Below the pieces are notes generated by a model. That model worked only from the letters and a program-made list of their open reading frames with translations, was not told the DNA's origin and did not search any database. Below, in pieces: positions 1 through 13,700 of a stretch of 64,000 nt of DNA (position 1 is its first letter; every line of letters starts with the position of its first letter). Where the stretch lies: NCBI GenBank assembly GCA_963853835.1, contig OY970832.1, positions 41,138,063 to 41,202,062 of the forward strand, written 5' to 3'. The position numbers and the translations under genes were made by a program. Origin of the DNA: Calendula officinalis (taxonomy: Eukaryota; Streptophyta; Magnoliopsida; Asterales; Asteraceae).

Positions 1-415
1 CCTTCAGCGTTGACTCTTGAGCCTTGATCATTGAGCGTTGAGCCATGAGCCATGCTCCTTGAGCCTTGAGCCTTGAGCCTTGATCCTTTGAGCCTTGAGC
101 CTTGAGCCTTGAACCTTGAGCCTTGAGCCTTGACTTCTGAGCCTTGAGCCTTGAGCCGTGAGCCGTGAGCCTTGAGTCTTGGGCCTTGAGCCTGGAGCCT
201 CGAGCCTTGAGCCTTGCGCCTTGAGCCTTGAGCCTTGATCCTTGAGCCTGGAGCCTTGAGCCTTGAGCCTTGAGCCTTGAGCCTTGAGCCTTGAGCCTTG
301 AGCCTTGAGCCTTGAGCCTTGAGCCTTGAGCCTTGAGCCTTGAGCCTTGATACTTGATCCTGGAGCCTTGAGTCTTGATCCTTGAGTCTTGAGCCTCGAG
401 CCTCGAACCTAGAGT

Positions 416-1031
416 CTTGAGCCTTGAGCCTTGAGCCTCTAGCCTTGAGCCTTGAGCCTTGAACCTAGGCTCCTGAGCCTTGACCCTGAGCCTTGAGCGT
501 TGAGCCTTAAGCCTTTAGTGTTAAGCCTTGAGACTTGAGCCTTGGGCATTGATCCTTTAGCATTGATCCTTGAGCATTGAGCCTTGAGCCTTCATCCTTT
601 GAGCCTTGACCATTGAGCCTGAAGCCTTGAACCTTGGGCATTGAGCCTTGACTTTTGAGCCTTGATCTTTGTGTCGTGACCCTTGAGCCATGAGCTTTGA
701 CCCTTGAGCCTTAACCCTTAACCCTTGAGCCTTGAGCCTTGAGCCTCTAGCCTTGAGCCTTGAGCCTTGAACCTAGGCTCCTGAGCCTTGACCCTGAGCC
801 TTGAGCGTTGAGCCTTAAGCCTTTAGTGTTAAGCCTTGAGACTTGAGCCTTGGGCATTGATCCTTTAGCATTGATCCTTGAGCATTGAGCCTTGAGCCTT
901 CATCCTTTGAGCCTTGACCATTGAGCCTGAAGCCTTGAACCTTGGGCATTGAGCCTTGACTTTTGAGCCTTGATCTTTGTGTCGTGACCCTTGAGCCATG
1001 AGCTTTGACCCTTGAGCCTTAACCCTTAACC
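416..1031. repeat. Perfect 308-bp tandem duplication within the satellite
   Basis: The segment 416-723 is repeated at 724-1031 with no difference I could find by eye, including rare variants such as GAACCTAGGCTCC, TTAGTGTTAAGCC and TTAACCCTTAACCC. The offset is 308 bp, exactly 44 heptamers, so the register is kept. Identity this high in a degenerate array suggests a recent event (or an assembly artefact). Confidence 0.9.
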
Positions 1032-4000
1032 CTTGAGCCTTGAGCCTTGAGCCTTAAGCCTTATTCCTAAACCATGAGCCTTGAGCGTTGAGCCTTAAGC
1101 CTTGACCCTTCATCCTTGACCCTTCAACCTTGAGCCTTAAGCTATTAGCCTTGAGCCTGGAGCTTTGAGCCTGGAACATTGAGCCTTGAACCTTACACCT
1201 TTACTCTTGAACCTTGAGTCTTGAGCGTTGAGCCACGTGCCTTGAGCCTTGAGCCTTTTGCCTTGATCCTTTGGCCTTTGGCCTTTGGCCTTGAGCCTTG
1301 AGCCTTGAGCCTTGACTTTTGTGCCTTGAGCCTTGTACCTTGACCCTTGTGCTTTGAGCCTTGAGCCTTGATCCTTGAGCTTTGAGCCGTGACCCTTAAA
1401 TCTTGAGCTATGAACCTTGAACCTTGAACCTTCAGCCTTGACCCTTGAGCCTTGATCCTTGAGCCTTGAGCCTTGATCCTTGAGCCTTGAGGCTTGAGCC
1501 TTGAGCCTTGAGCCTTGATCCTTTGAGCCTTGAGCCTTGAACCTTGATCCTTGAGCCTTGATCCTTGAGCCTTGAGCCTTGAGCCTTGAGCCTTGAGCTT
1601 GAGCCTTGAGCCATGAGCCATGAGCCTTGAGCCTTGAACCTTGAGCGTTGAGCCTTGACTTTTGAGCCTTGATGCTTGAGCGGTGACCCTTGACCTTTGA
1701 CCCTTGATCCATAAGCTTTGAGCCTTTAGCGTTGAGTGTCGAGCGTTGAGTGTTGAGCGTTGAGCGTTGAGTGTTGAGGCTTGAGCCTTGAGCCTTGAGC
1801 CTTGAGCCTTGAGCCTTGACTTTTGTGCCTTGAGCCTTGTACCTTGACGCTTGTGCTTTGAGCCCTGAGCCTTGATCCTTGAGCTTTGAGCCGTGACCCT
1901 TGAGCCTTGAGCTATGAACCTTGAACCTTGAACCTTGAACCTTCAGCCTTGACCCTTGAGCCTTGATCCTTGAGCCTTGAGCCTTGATCCTTGAGCCTTG
2001 AGCCTTGAGGCTTGAGCCTTGAGCCTTGATCCTTTGAGCCTTGAGCCTTGAACCTTGATCCTTGAGCCTTGATCCTTGAGCCTTGAGCCTTGAGCCTTGA
2101 GCCTTGAGCCTTGAGCCTTGAGCCTTGAGCCTTGAGCCTTGATCCTTGAGCTTGAGCCTTGACGCTTGAGCCTTGAGCCATGAGCCTTGAGCCTTGAACC
2201 TTGAGCGTTGAGCCTTGACTTTTGAGCCTTGATGCTTGAGCAGTGACCCTTGACCATTGACCTTTGATCCATAAGCTTTGAGCCTTGAGCGTTGAGGGTT
2301 GAGCGTTGAGTGTTGAGCCTTAAGCGTTGAGCGTTGAGTGTTGAGGCTTGAGCCTTGAGCCTTAAGCCTTGAACCTTGACTCTTGAGGCTTGACCCTTGA
2401 GCCTTGAGAGTTGAGCCTTTTAGTCGTGAGCGTTGAGCCTTGACAGTTGATCCTTGAGTGTTGATCGTTGAGTGTTGAGCCTTAAGGCTTGACCCTTTGA
2501 GCCTTGAGCCTTGATCCTGAAGCCTTGAACCTTGAGCCTTGACTTTTAAGCCTTGATCCTTGAGCCTTGAACCTTGACCCTTGACACTTGAACCTTCACC
2601 CTTGAGCTTTGAGCCTTGAGTCTTAAGCCTTAAGCCTTGAGCCCTGAGCCTTGAGCCTTGAGCCTTGAACTTTGACCGTTGTGCCTTGACCCTAGAGCCT
2701 CGAGCGTCGAGCCTTTGAGCCTTGAGCCTTGAACCTTGACCGTTGAGCCTTGACCCTAGAGCCTTGAGCGTTGAGCCTTTGAGCCGTGAGTGTTGAACCT
2801 TGAACGTTGATCCTTGAGTGTTGATCGTTGAGCGTTGAGCCTTGACTTTTGAGCCTTGATCCTTGACTTTTGAGCCTTGATCCTTGAGCCATGACCCTTG
2901 AGCCTTGAGCTTTGAACCTTGAGCCTTAAGCTTTGAGCTTTGAGCCTTGAGCCTTGAGCCTTGAGCCTTGAGCCTTGAGCCTTGAGCCTTGAGCCTTGAG
3001 CCTTGAGCCTTGAGCCTTGAGCCTTGAGCCTTGAGCCTTGAGCCTTGAACCTTGAGCCTTGAGCCTTGAGTGTTGAGCCTTGAGCCTTGAGCCTTGATAC
3101 TTGATCCATGAGCCTTGAGCCTTGATCCTTAAGCCCGAGCCTTGAGAGTTGAGTCTTAAGTGTTCACCCTGAGCCTTGAGCATTGAGCCTGTAGCCTTCA
3201 TCCTTGAGCTTTGAGCCATAAGCCTTGAGCCTTGAGCTTTGAGCCTGTAACATTGAGCCTTGATCCTTGCACCTTGACTCTTGAATATTGAGCTTTGAGC
3301 CTTGAGCCTTGAGCCTTGAGCCTTGATCCTTCAGCCTTGAGCCTTGAGCATTGAGCCTTGAGTTTTGAGCCTTTACCCATGAGCCTTCAGCCTAAAACCT
3401 TGAACCTTGAGCCTTGAGCCTTGAACCTTGAGCCTTTGTGTCATGACCCTTGAGCCATGAGCTTTGACCCTTGAGCTTTAACCCTTAACCTTTGAGCCTT
3501 GAGCCTTAAGCCTTACTCCTTGAACCATGAGCCTTGACCCTTAAGCGTTGAGCCTTGACCCTTCAGCGTTGAGCCTTAAGCTATTAGCCTTGAGCCTGGA
3601 GCTTTGAGCCTGGAACATTGAGCCTTGAACCTTACATCTTTACTCTTGAACCTTGAGCCTTGAGCCTTGAGCCACGTGCCTTGAGCCTTGAGCCTTTTGC
3701 CTTGATCCTTTAGCTTTTGGCCTTGAGCCTTGAGTCTTGAGACTTGATCCTTAAGCCTTGATACTTGAGCCTCGAGCCTTAAGCCTTGATCCTTGAGCCT
3801 CGAGCCTTGAGCCTTGAGCTTTGAGCCTTGACCCTTGAGCCTTGACCATTGAGCCTTGACCCTTGAGCCTTGAGCGTTGAGTCTTGAGCCTTCAGCCTTG
3901 AGCCTGGAGCCTGGAGCCTTGATCCTTGAGCCTTGAGCCCTTGAGCCTTGAGCCTTTGAGCCGTGAGTGTTTAGCCTTGAGCGTTGAGCCTTGAGGCTTG

Positions 4001-7000
4001 ATCCTCTGAGACTTGAGCCTTGAGCCTGAAGCCTTGAACCATGAGCCTTGAGCCTTGACTTTTGAGCCTTGATCCTTCAGCCATGACCCTTGAGCGTTGA
4101 TCCTTGAATCTTGAGCCTGGAGCCTTGAGCCTTGAGCCTTGAGCCTTGAAACTTGAGCCTTGAGCCTTGAGCTTTGAGCCTTGAGCCTTGAGCCTTCAGC
4201 CTTGAGCCTTGAACCTTGAGCCTTAAGCCTTGATACTTGAGCCTTGATCCTTGAGCCTTGAGCCTTGATCCTTAATCCTTGAGCCTTGAGCCTTGAGCCT
4301 TGAGCCTTGAGCCATGAGCTTTAAGCCTTGAACCTTGAGCCTTGAGCCATGAGCCTTGAGCCTTGAGCTTTGAACCTTCAGCCTTGACCCTTGAGCGTTG
4401 ATCCTTGAGCCTTGAGTCGTGACCCTTGAGCCTTGAGCCTTGAACATTGAGCCTTGATTTTTGAGCCTTGATCCTTGAGTCGTGACCCTTGAGCCTTGTG
4501 CCTTGAGCCCTGAGCCTTGATCCTTGAGCTTTGACTCGTGACCCTTGTGCATTGAGCTTTGAACCTTAAACCTTCAGCGTTGACTCTTGAGCCTTGATCC
4601 TTGAGCCTTGAGCCATGAGCCATGCTCCTTGAGCCTTGAGCCTTGAGCCTCTATCCTTTGAGCCTTGAGCCTTGAACCTTGAGCCTTGAGCCTTGACTTC
4701 TGAGACTTGACCCTTGAGCCGTGACCCTTGAGCCTTGGGCCTTGAGCCTTGAGCCTTGAGCCTTGAGCCTTGAGCCTTGCGCCTTGAGCCTTGAGCCTTG
4801 AGCCTTGAGCCTTGAACCTTGAGCCTTGAGCCATGAGCCATGAACCTTAAGCCTTATTCCTGAACCATGATCCTTGAGCGTTGAGCCTTAAGCCTTGACC
4901 CATCATCCTTGACCCTTCAACCTTGAGCCTTAAGCTATTAGCCTTGAGCCTGGAGCTTTGAGCCTGGAACATTGAGCCTTGAACCTTACACCTTTACTCT
5001 TGAGCCTTGAGTCTTGAGCCTTGAGCCACGTGCCTTGAGCCTTGAGCCTTTTGCCTTGATACTTTAGCCTTTGGCCTTTGGCCTTAAGCCTTGATCCTTG
5101 AGCCTTGATACTTGAGCCTCGAGCCTTAAGCCTTGATCCTTGAGCCTCGAGCCTTGAGCCTTGAACTTTGAGCCTTGACCTTTGAGCCTTGAGCATTGAG
5201 CCTTGAGCCTTTAGCCTAGAGCCTTTGAGCCTTTAGCCTTGAACCTTGAGCCTTGAGCCTTGAGCCTTGAGCCTTTGAGCCGTGAGTGTTGAGCCTTGAG
5301 CGTTGAGCCTTGAGGCTTGATCCTTTGAGACTTGAGCCTTAAGCCTGAAGCCTTGAACCTTAAACCTTGAGCCTTGACTTTTGAGCCTTGATCCTTCAGC
5401 CATGACCCTTGAGCCTTGAGCTTTGATCCTTGAAACTTGAGCCTTCAGCCTTGAGCCTTGAGACTAGAGCCTTGAGCCTAGAGCTTTGAGCTTTGAGCTT
5501 TGAGCCTTGAGCCTTGAGCCTTGAGCCTTAAGCCTTGAACCTTGAGCCTTGAGCCTTGAGCCTTGATACTTGAGCCTTGATCCTTGAGCCTTGAGCCTTG
5601 ATCCTTAATCCTTGAGCCTTGAGCCTTGAGCCTTGAGCCTTGAGTCTTGAGCCATGAGCTTTAAGCCTTGAACCTTGAGCCTTGAGACTTGACCCATGAG
5701 CCTTGAGCTTTGAACCTTCAGCCTTGACCCTTGAGCATTGATCCTTGAGCCTTGAGCCTTGAGTGTTAATCCTTTGATCCTTGAGCCTTGAGCCTTAAAC
5801 ATTGAGCCTTGACTTTTGAGCCTTGAACCTTGAGTCGTGCCCTTGAGCCTTGTGCCTAGAGCCCTGAGCCTTGATCCTTGAGCTTTGAGTCGTGACCCTT
5901 GAGCATTGAGCTTTGAACCTTGAACCTTCAGCATTGACTCTTGAGCCTTGATCCTTGAGCCTTGAGCCATGAGCCATGTTCCTTGAGCCTTGAACCTTGA
6001 GCCTTGATCCATTGAGCCTTGAGCCTTGAGCGTTGAGCCTTGAACCTTGAGCCTTGACTTTTGAGCCTTGACCCTTGAGCCGTGAGCCTTCAGCCTTGGG
6101 CCTTGAGCCTGGAGCCTTGAGCCTTGATCTTTGAGCCTGGAGTCTTGAGCCTTGAGCCTTGAACCTTGAGCCTTGAGCCTTGAGCCTTGACTTTTGAGCC
6201 TTGATCCTTGTACCTTGACCCTTGTGCTTTGAGCCCTGAGCCTTGATCCTTGAGCTTTGATCCGTGACCCTTGAGCCTTGAGCTATGAACCTTGAACCTT
6301 GAACCTTCAGCCTTGACCCTTGAGCCTTGATCCTTGAGCCTTGAGCCTTGAGCCTTGAGCCTGGAGCCTTGAGCCTTGATCCTTTGAGCCTTGAGCCTTG
6401 AACCTTGATCCTTGAGCCTTGAGCCTTGAGCCTTGAGCCTTGAGCCTTGAGCCTTGTGCCTTGAGCCTTGAGCTTGAGCATTGACGCTTGAGCCTTGAGC
6501 CATGAGCCATGAGCCTTGAACCTTGAGCGTTGAGCCTTGACTTTTGAGCCTTGATGCTTGAGCTGTGACCCTTGACCCTTGATCCATAAGCTTTGAGCCT
6601 TGAGCGTTGAGTGTTGAGCCTTGAGCGTTGAGCGTTGAGCCTTGAGCCTTGAGCCTTGAGCCTTGAGCCTTGAGCCTTGAACCTTGACTCTTGAGGCTTG
6701 ACCCTTGAGCCTTGAGAGTTGAGCCTTTTAGTCGTGAGCGTTGAGCCTTGACAGTTCATCCTTGAGTGTTGATCGTTGAGTGATGAGCCTTGAGGCTTGA
6801 CCCTTTGAGCCTTGAGCCTTGATCCAGAAGCCTTGAACCTTGAGCCTTGAGCCTTGACTTTTAAGCCTTGATCCTTGAGCCTTGAACCTTGACCCTTGAC
6901 ACTTGAACCTTGAGCCTTGAGCCTTGAGCCTTGAGCCTTGAGCCTTGAACCTTGACCGTTGAGCCTTGACCCTAGAGCCTTGAGCGTTGAGCCTTTGAGC

Positions 7001-7739
7001 CTTGAGCCTTGAACCTTGACCGTTGAGCCTTGACCCTAGAGCCTTGAGCGTTGAGCCTTTGAGCCATGAGTGTTGAGCCTTGAACGTTGATCCTTGAGTG
7101 TTGATCGTTGGGCGTTGAGCCTTGACTTTTGAGCCTTGATCCTTGAGCCATGACCCTTGAGCCTTGAGCTTTGAACCTTGAGCCTTAAGCCTTGAGCTTT
7201 GAGCCTTGAGCCTTGAGCCTTGAGCCTTAAGCCTTGAGCCTTGAGCCTTGAGCCTTAAGCCTTAAGCCTTGAGCCTTGAGCCTTGAGCCTTGAGCATTGA
7301 GCCTTGAGCCTTGAGCCTTGAGCCTTGATACTTGATCCATGAGCCTTGAGCCTTGATCCTTAAGCCCGAGCCTTGAGAGTTGAGTCTTAAGCGTTCACCC
7401 TGAGTCTTGAGCACTGAGCCTGTAGCCTTCACCCTTGAGCTTTGAGCCATAAGCCTTGAGCCTTGAGCTTTGAGCCTTGAGTCTTAAGCCTTGATCCTTC
7501 AGCCTTGAGCATTGAGCCTTGACCCATGAGCCTTCAACCTTCAGCCTTCAGCCATGAGCTTTGACCCTTGAGCCTTGACCCTTCAGCGTTGAGCCATGAG
7601 CTTTGGCCCTTGAGCCTTAACCCTTAACCCTTTAGCCTTGAGCCTTAAGCCTTACTCCTTGAACGATGAGCCTTAAGCGTTTTGCCTTAAGCCTTGACCC
7701 TTCAGCCTTGACCCTTCAGCGTTGAGCCTTAAGCTATTA

Positions 7740-10700
7740 GCCTTGAGCCTGGAGCTTTGAGCCTGGAACATTGAGCCTTGAACCTTACATCTTTACTCTT
7801 GAACCTTGAACCTTGAGCCTTGAGCCACGTGCCTTGAGCCTTTTGCCTTGATCCTTTAGCCTTTGGCCTTTGGCCTTGAGCCTTGAGTCTTGAGACTTGA
7901 TCTTTAAGCCTTGATACTTGAGCCTCGAGCCTTAAGCCTTGATCCTTGAGCCTCGAGCCTTGAGCCTTGAGCTTTGAGCCTTGACCCTTGAGCCTTGACC
8001 ATTGAGCCCTTACCCTTGAGCCTTGAGCCTTGAGCCTTGAGCCTGGAGCCTTGATCCTTGAGCCTTGAGCCTTGAGCCTTGAGCCTTTGAGCCGTGAGTG
8101 TTGAGCCTTGAGCGTTGAGCCTTGAGGCTTGATCCTTTGAGACTTGAGCCTTGAGCCTGAAGCCTTGAACCTTGAGCCTTGACTTTTGAGCCTTGATCCT
8201 TCAGCCATGACCCTTGAGCCTTGAGCGCTGATCCTTGAATCTTGATCCTTCAGCCTTGAGCCTTGAGCCTTGAGCCTTGAGATTGGAGCCTTGAGCCTTG
8301 AGCTTTGAGCCTTGAGCCTTGAGCCTTGAGCCTTGAGCCTTGAGCCTTGAGCCTTCAGCCTTGAGCCTTGAACCTTGAGCCTTAAGCCTTGATACTTGAG
8401 CCTTGATCCTTGAGCCTCGAGCCCTGATCCTTAATCCTTGAGCCTTGAGCATTAAGCCTTGAGCTTTGAGCCTTGAGCCATGAGCTTTAAGCCTTGAACC
8501 TTGAGCCTTAAGCCTTGAGCCATGAGCCATGAGCCTTGACCCTTGAGCTTTGAACCTTCAGCCTTGACCCTTGAGCGTTGATCCTTGAGCCTTGAGTCGT
8601 GACCCTTGAGCCTTGTGCCTTGAGCCCTGAGCCTTGATCCTTGAGCTTTGATTCGTGACCCTTATGCATTGAGCTTTGAACCTTGAACCTTCAGCGTTTA
8701 CTCTTGAGCCTTGATCCTTGAGCCTTGAGCCATGAGCCATGCTCCTTGAGCCTTAAGCCTTGAGCCTCTATCCTTTGAGTCTTTAGCCTTGAACCTTGAG
8801 CCTTGAGCCTTGACTTCTGAGCCTTGACCCTTGAGCCGTGACCCTTGAGCCTTGGGCCTTGAGCCTTGAGCCTTGCGCCTTGAGCCTTGAGCCTTGAGCC
8901 TTGAGCCTTGAGCCTTGAGCCTTGAGCCTTGAGCCTTGAGCCTTGAGCCTTGAGCCATGAGCCATGAGCCTTGAGCCTTGAGCCTTGAGTCGTAAGCCTT
9001 GAGCCTTGAGCCTTGAGCCTTGACTTTTGAGCCTTGAGCCGTGACCCTTGAGCGTTGTACCTTGACTCTTGTGCTTTGAGCCCTGAGCCTTGATCCTTGA
9101 GCCTTGATCCGTGACCCTTGAGCCTTGAGCTTTGAACCTTGAACCTTCAGCCTTGACCCTTGAGCCTTGATCCTTGAGCCTTGAGCCTTGATCCTGGATC
9201 CTTTGAGCCTTGAGCCTTGAACCTTGAACCTTGAGCCTTGAGCCTTGACTTTTGAGCCTTGACCCTTGAGTGGTGACCCTGGAGCCTTAGGCCGTGAGCC
9301 TTGAGCCTTGAGCCTTGAGCCTTGAACCTCGAGCCTTGACATTTGAGCCTTGACCCTTGAGTCATGACCCTCGAGCCTTGTGCCTTGAGCCTTGTGCCTT
9401 GAGCCCTAAGTCTTGATCTTTGAGCTTTGATCCATGACCCTTGAGCTTTGAGCTTTGAACCTTGAACCTTGAGCCTTGAGCCTTGAGCCTTGAGCCTTGA
9501 GCCTTGAGCTTGAGCCTGAGCCTTGAGCCTTGAGCCTTGAGCGTTGAGCCTTGATCCTTTGAGCCTTGAGCCTTGAACCTTGAGCCTTGAGCCTTGGTGC
9601 TTAAGCCTTGAGCCATGAGCCTTGAGCCTTGAACCTTGACGCTTGAGCCTTGACTTTTGAGCATTGACGCTTGAGCTGAGACCCTTGAGCCTTGAGCTTT
9701 GAACCTTAAACCTTGACCCTTGACCCTTGAGCCATAAGCTTTGAGCCTTGAGCGTTGAGTGTTGAGCCTTGACCCTTGTGCTTTGAGCCCTGAGCCTTGA
9801 TTCTTGAGCTTTGAGCCGTGACCCTTGAGCCTTGAGCTTTGAACCTTGAACCTTCAGCCTTGACCCGTGAGCCTTGAGCCTTGAGCCTTGATCCTGGATC
9901 CTTTGAGCCTTGAGCCTTGAGCCTTGAACCTTGAACCTTGAGCCTTGAGCCTTGACCCTTGAGTCGTGACCCTGGAGCCTTAGGCCGTGAGCCTTGAGCC
10001 TTGAGCCCTGAGCCTTGATCCTTGAGCTTTGAGCCATGACCCTTGAGCTTTGAGCTTTGAACCTTGAACCTTGAGCCTTGAGCCTTGATCCTTGATCCTT
10101 AAGCCTCGAGCCTTGAGCTTGAGCCTTGAGCCGTGAGCGTTAAGCCCTGATCCTTTGAGCCTTGAGCCTTGAACCTTGAGCCTTGAGCCTTGAGCCTTGA
10201 GCTTGAGCCTTGGTGCTTGACCCTTGAGCCATGAGCCTTGAACCTTGACGCTTGAGCCTTGACTTTTGAGCATTGATGCTTGAGCTGTGACCATTGAGCC
10301 TTGAGCTTTGAACCTTGACCCTTGACCCTTGACTCTTGAGCCATAAGCTTTGAGCCTTGAGCCTTGAGCGTTGAGTGTTGAGCCTTGAGCGTTGAGCATT
10401 GAGTGTTGAGCCTTGAGCCTTGAGCCTTGAGCCTTGAGCCTTAAACCTTGAGCCTTGAGCCTTGAGCCTCGAGCCTTGAGCCTTGAGCCTTGAACCTTGA
10501 CTCTTGAGGCTTGACCCTTGAGCCTTGAGAGTTGAGCCTTTTAGTCGTGAGCGTTGTGCCTTGAGAGTTGATCCTTGAGTGTTGATCGTTGAGTGTTGAG
10601 CCTTGAGGCTTGACCCTTTGAGCCTTGAGCCTTGAGCCTTGAGCTTTGAGCCTTGAGCCTTGAGGCTTAAGCCTTGAGCCTTGAACCTTGAGCCTTAAGC

Positions 10701-13700
10701 CTTGATACTTGAGCCTTGATCCTTGAGCCTTGAGCCTTGATCCTTAATCCTTGAGGCTTGAGCCTTGAGCCTTGAGCCATGAGCTTTAAGCCTTGAACCT
10801 TGAGCCTTGAGCCTTGAGCAATGAGCCTTGAGCCTTGAGCTTTGAACCTTCAGCCTTGACCCTTGAGCGTTGATCCTTGAGCCTTGAGTCGTGACCCTTG
10901 AGCCTTGAGCCTTGAACATTGAGCCTTGACTTTTGAGCCTTGAACCTTGAGTCGTGACCCTTGAGCCTCGTGCCTTGAGCCCTGTGCCTTGATCCTTGAG
11001 CTTTGAGTCGTGACCCTTGTGCATTGAGCTTTGAACCTTGAACCTTCAGCGTTGACTCTTGAGCCTTGATCCTTGAGCCTTGAGCCATGAGCCATGCTCC
11101 TTGAGCGTTGAGCCTTGAGCCTCTATCCTTTGAGCCTTGAGCCTTGAGCCTTGAACCTTGAGCCTTGACCCTTGAGCCTTGAGCCTTGACTTCTGAGCCT
11201 TGACCCTTGAGCCGTGACCCTTGAGCCTTGGGCCTTGAGCCTTGAGCCTTGAGCCTTGCGCCTTAAGCCTTGAGCCTTGAGCTTTGAGCCATAAGCCTTG
11301 AGCCTGGAGCTTTGAGCCTGGAACATTGAGCCTTGAACCTTACATCTTTACTCTTGAACCTTGAACCTTGAGCCTTGAGCCACGTGCCTTGAGCCTTGAG
11401 CCTTTTGCCTTGATCCTTTAGCCTTTGGCCTTTGGCCTTGAGCCTTGAGTCTTGAGACTTGATCTTTAAGCCTTGATACTTGAGCCTCGAGCCTTAAGCC
11501 TTGATCCTTGAGCCTCGAGCCTTGAGCCTTGAGCTTTGAGCCTTGACCCTTGAGCCTTGACCATTGAGCCCTTACCCTTGAGCCTTGAGCCTTGAGCCTT
11601 GAGCCTTGAGCCTGGAGCCTTGATCCTTGAGCCTTGAGCCTTGAGCCTTGAGCCTTTGAGCCGTGAGTGTTGAGCCTTGAGTGTTGAGCCTTGAGGCTTG
11701 ATCCTTTGAGACTTGAGCCTTGAGCCTGAAGCCTTGAACCTTGAGCCTTGACTTTTGAGCCTTGATCCTTCAACCATGACCCTTGAGCCTTGAGCGTTGA
11801 TCCTTGAATCTTGATCCTTCAGCCTTGAGCCTTGAGCCTTGAGATTGGAGCCTTGAGCCTTGAGCTTTGAGCCTTGAGCCTTGAGCCTTGAGCCTTGAGC
11901 CTTCAGCCTTCAGCCTTGAGCCTTGAACCTTGAGCCTTAAGCCTTGATACTTGAGCCTTGACCCTTGAGCCTTGAGCCTTGATCCTTAATCCTTGAGCCT
12001 TGAGCCTTAAGCCTTGAGCTTTGAGCCTTGAGCCATGAGCTTTAAGCCTTGAACCTTGAGCCTTGAGCCTTGAGCCATGAGCCATGAGCCTTGACCCTTG
12101 AGCTTTGAACCTTCAGCCTTGACCCTTGAGCGTTGATCCTTGAGCCTTGAGTCGTGACCCTTGAGCCTTGTGCCTTGAGCCCTGAGCCTTGATCCTTGAG
12201 CTTTGATTCGTGACCCATATGCATTGAGCTTTGAACCTTGAACCTTCAGCGTTGACTCTTGAGCCTTGATCCTTGAGCCTTGAGCCATGAGCCATGCTCC
12301 TTGAGCCTTGAGCCTTGAGCCTCTATCCTTTGAATCTTTAGCCTTGAACCTTGAGCCTTGAGCCTTGACTTCTGAGCCTTGACCCTTGAGCCGTGACCCT
12401 TGAGCCTTGGGCCTTGAGCCTTGAGCCTTGCGCCTTGAGCCTTGAGCCTTGAGCCTTGAGCCTTGAGCCTTGAGCCTTGAGCCTTGAGCCTTGAGCCTTG
12501 AGCCTTGAGCCTTGAGCCTTGAGCCTTGAGCCTTGAGCCTTGAGCCATGAGCCATGAGCCTTGAGCCTTGAGTCGTAAGCCTTGAGCCTTGAGCCTTGAG
12601 CCTTGACTTTTGAGCCTTGAGCCGTGACCCTTGAGCGTTGTACCTTGACTCTTGTGCTTTGAGCCCTGAGCCTTGATCCTTGAGCCTTGATCCGTGACCC
12701 TTGAGCCTTGAGCTTTGAACCTTGAACCTTCAGCCTTGACCCTTGAGCCTTGATCCTTGAGCCTTGAGCCTTGATCCTGGATCCTTTGAGCCTTGAGCCT
12801 TGAACCTTGAACCTTGAGCCTTGAGCCTTGACTTTTGAGCCTTGACCCTTGAGTGGTGACCCTGGAGCCTTAGGCCGTGAGCCTTGAGCCTTGAGCCTTG
12901 AGCCTCGAGCCTTGACATTTGAGCCTTGACCCTTGAGTCATGACCCTTGAGCCTTGTGCCTTGAGCCTTGTGCCTTGAGCCCTAAGTCTTGATCTTTGAG
13001 CTTTGATCCATGACCCTTGAGCTTTGAGCTTTGAACCTTGAACCTTGAGCCTTGAGCCTTTATCCTTGAGCCTTGAGCCTTGAGCCTTGAGCTTGAGCCT
13101 GAGCCTGAGCCTTGAGCCTTGAGCCTTGAGCGTTGAGCCTTGATCCTTTGAGCCTTGAGCCTTGAACCTTGAGCCTTGAGCCTTGGTGCTTAAGCCTTGA
13201 GCCATGAGCCTTGAGCCTTGAACCTTGACGCTTGAGCCTTGACTTTTGAGCATTGACGCTTGAGCTGTGACCCTTGAGCCTTGAGCTTAGAACCTTGAAC
13301 CTTGACCCTTGACCCTTGAGCCATAAGCTTTGAGCCTTGAGCGTTGAGTGTTGAGCCTTGACCCTTGTGCTTTGAGCCCTGAGCCTTGATTCTTGAGCTT
13401 TGAGCCGTGACCCTTGAGCCTTGAGCTTTGAACCTTGAACCTTCAGCCTTGACCCGTGAGCCTTGATCCTTGAGCCTTGAGCCTTGAGCCTTGATCCTGG
13501 ATCCTTTGAGCCTTGAGCCTTGAGCCTTGAACCTTGAACCTTGAGCCTTGAGCCTTGACTTTTGAGCCTTGACCCTTGAGTCGTGACCCTGGAGCCTTAG
13601 GCCGTGAGCCTTGAGCCTTGAGCCCTGAGCCTTGATCCTTGAGCTTTGAGCCATGACCATTGAGCTTTGAGCTTTGAACCTTGAACCTTGAGCCTTGAGC

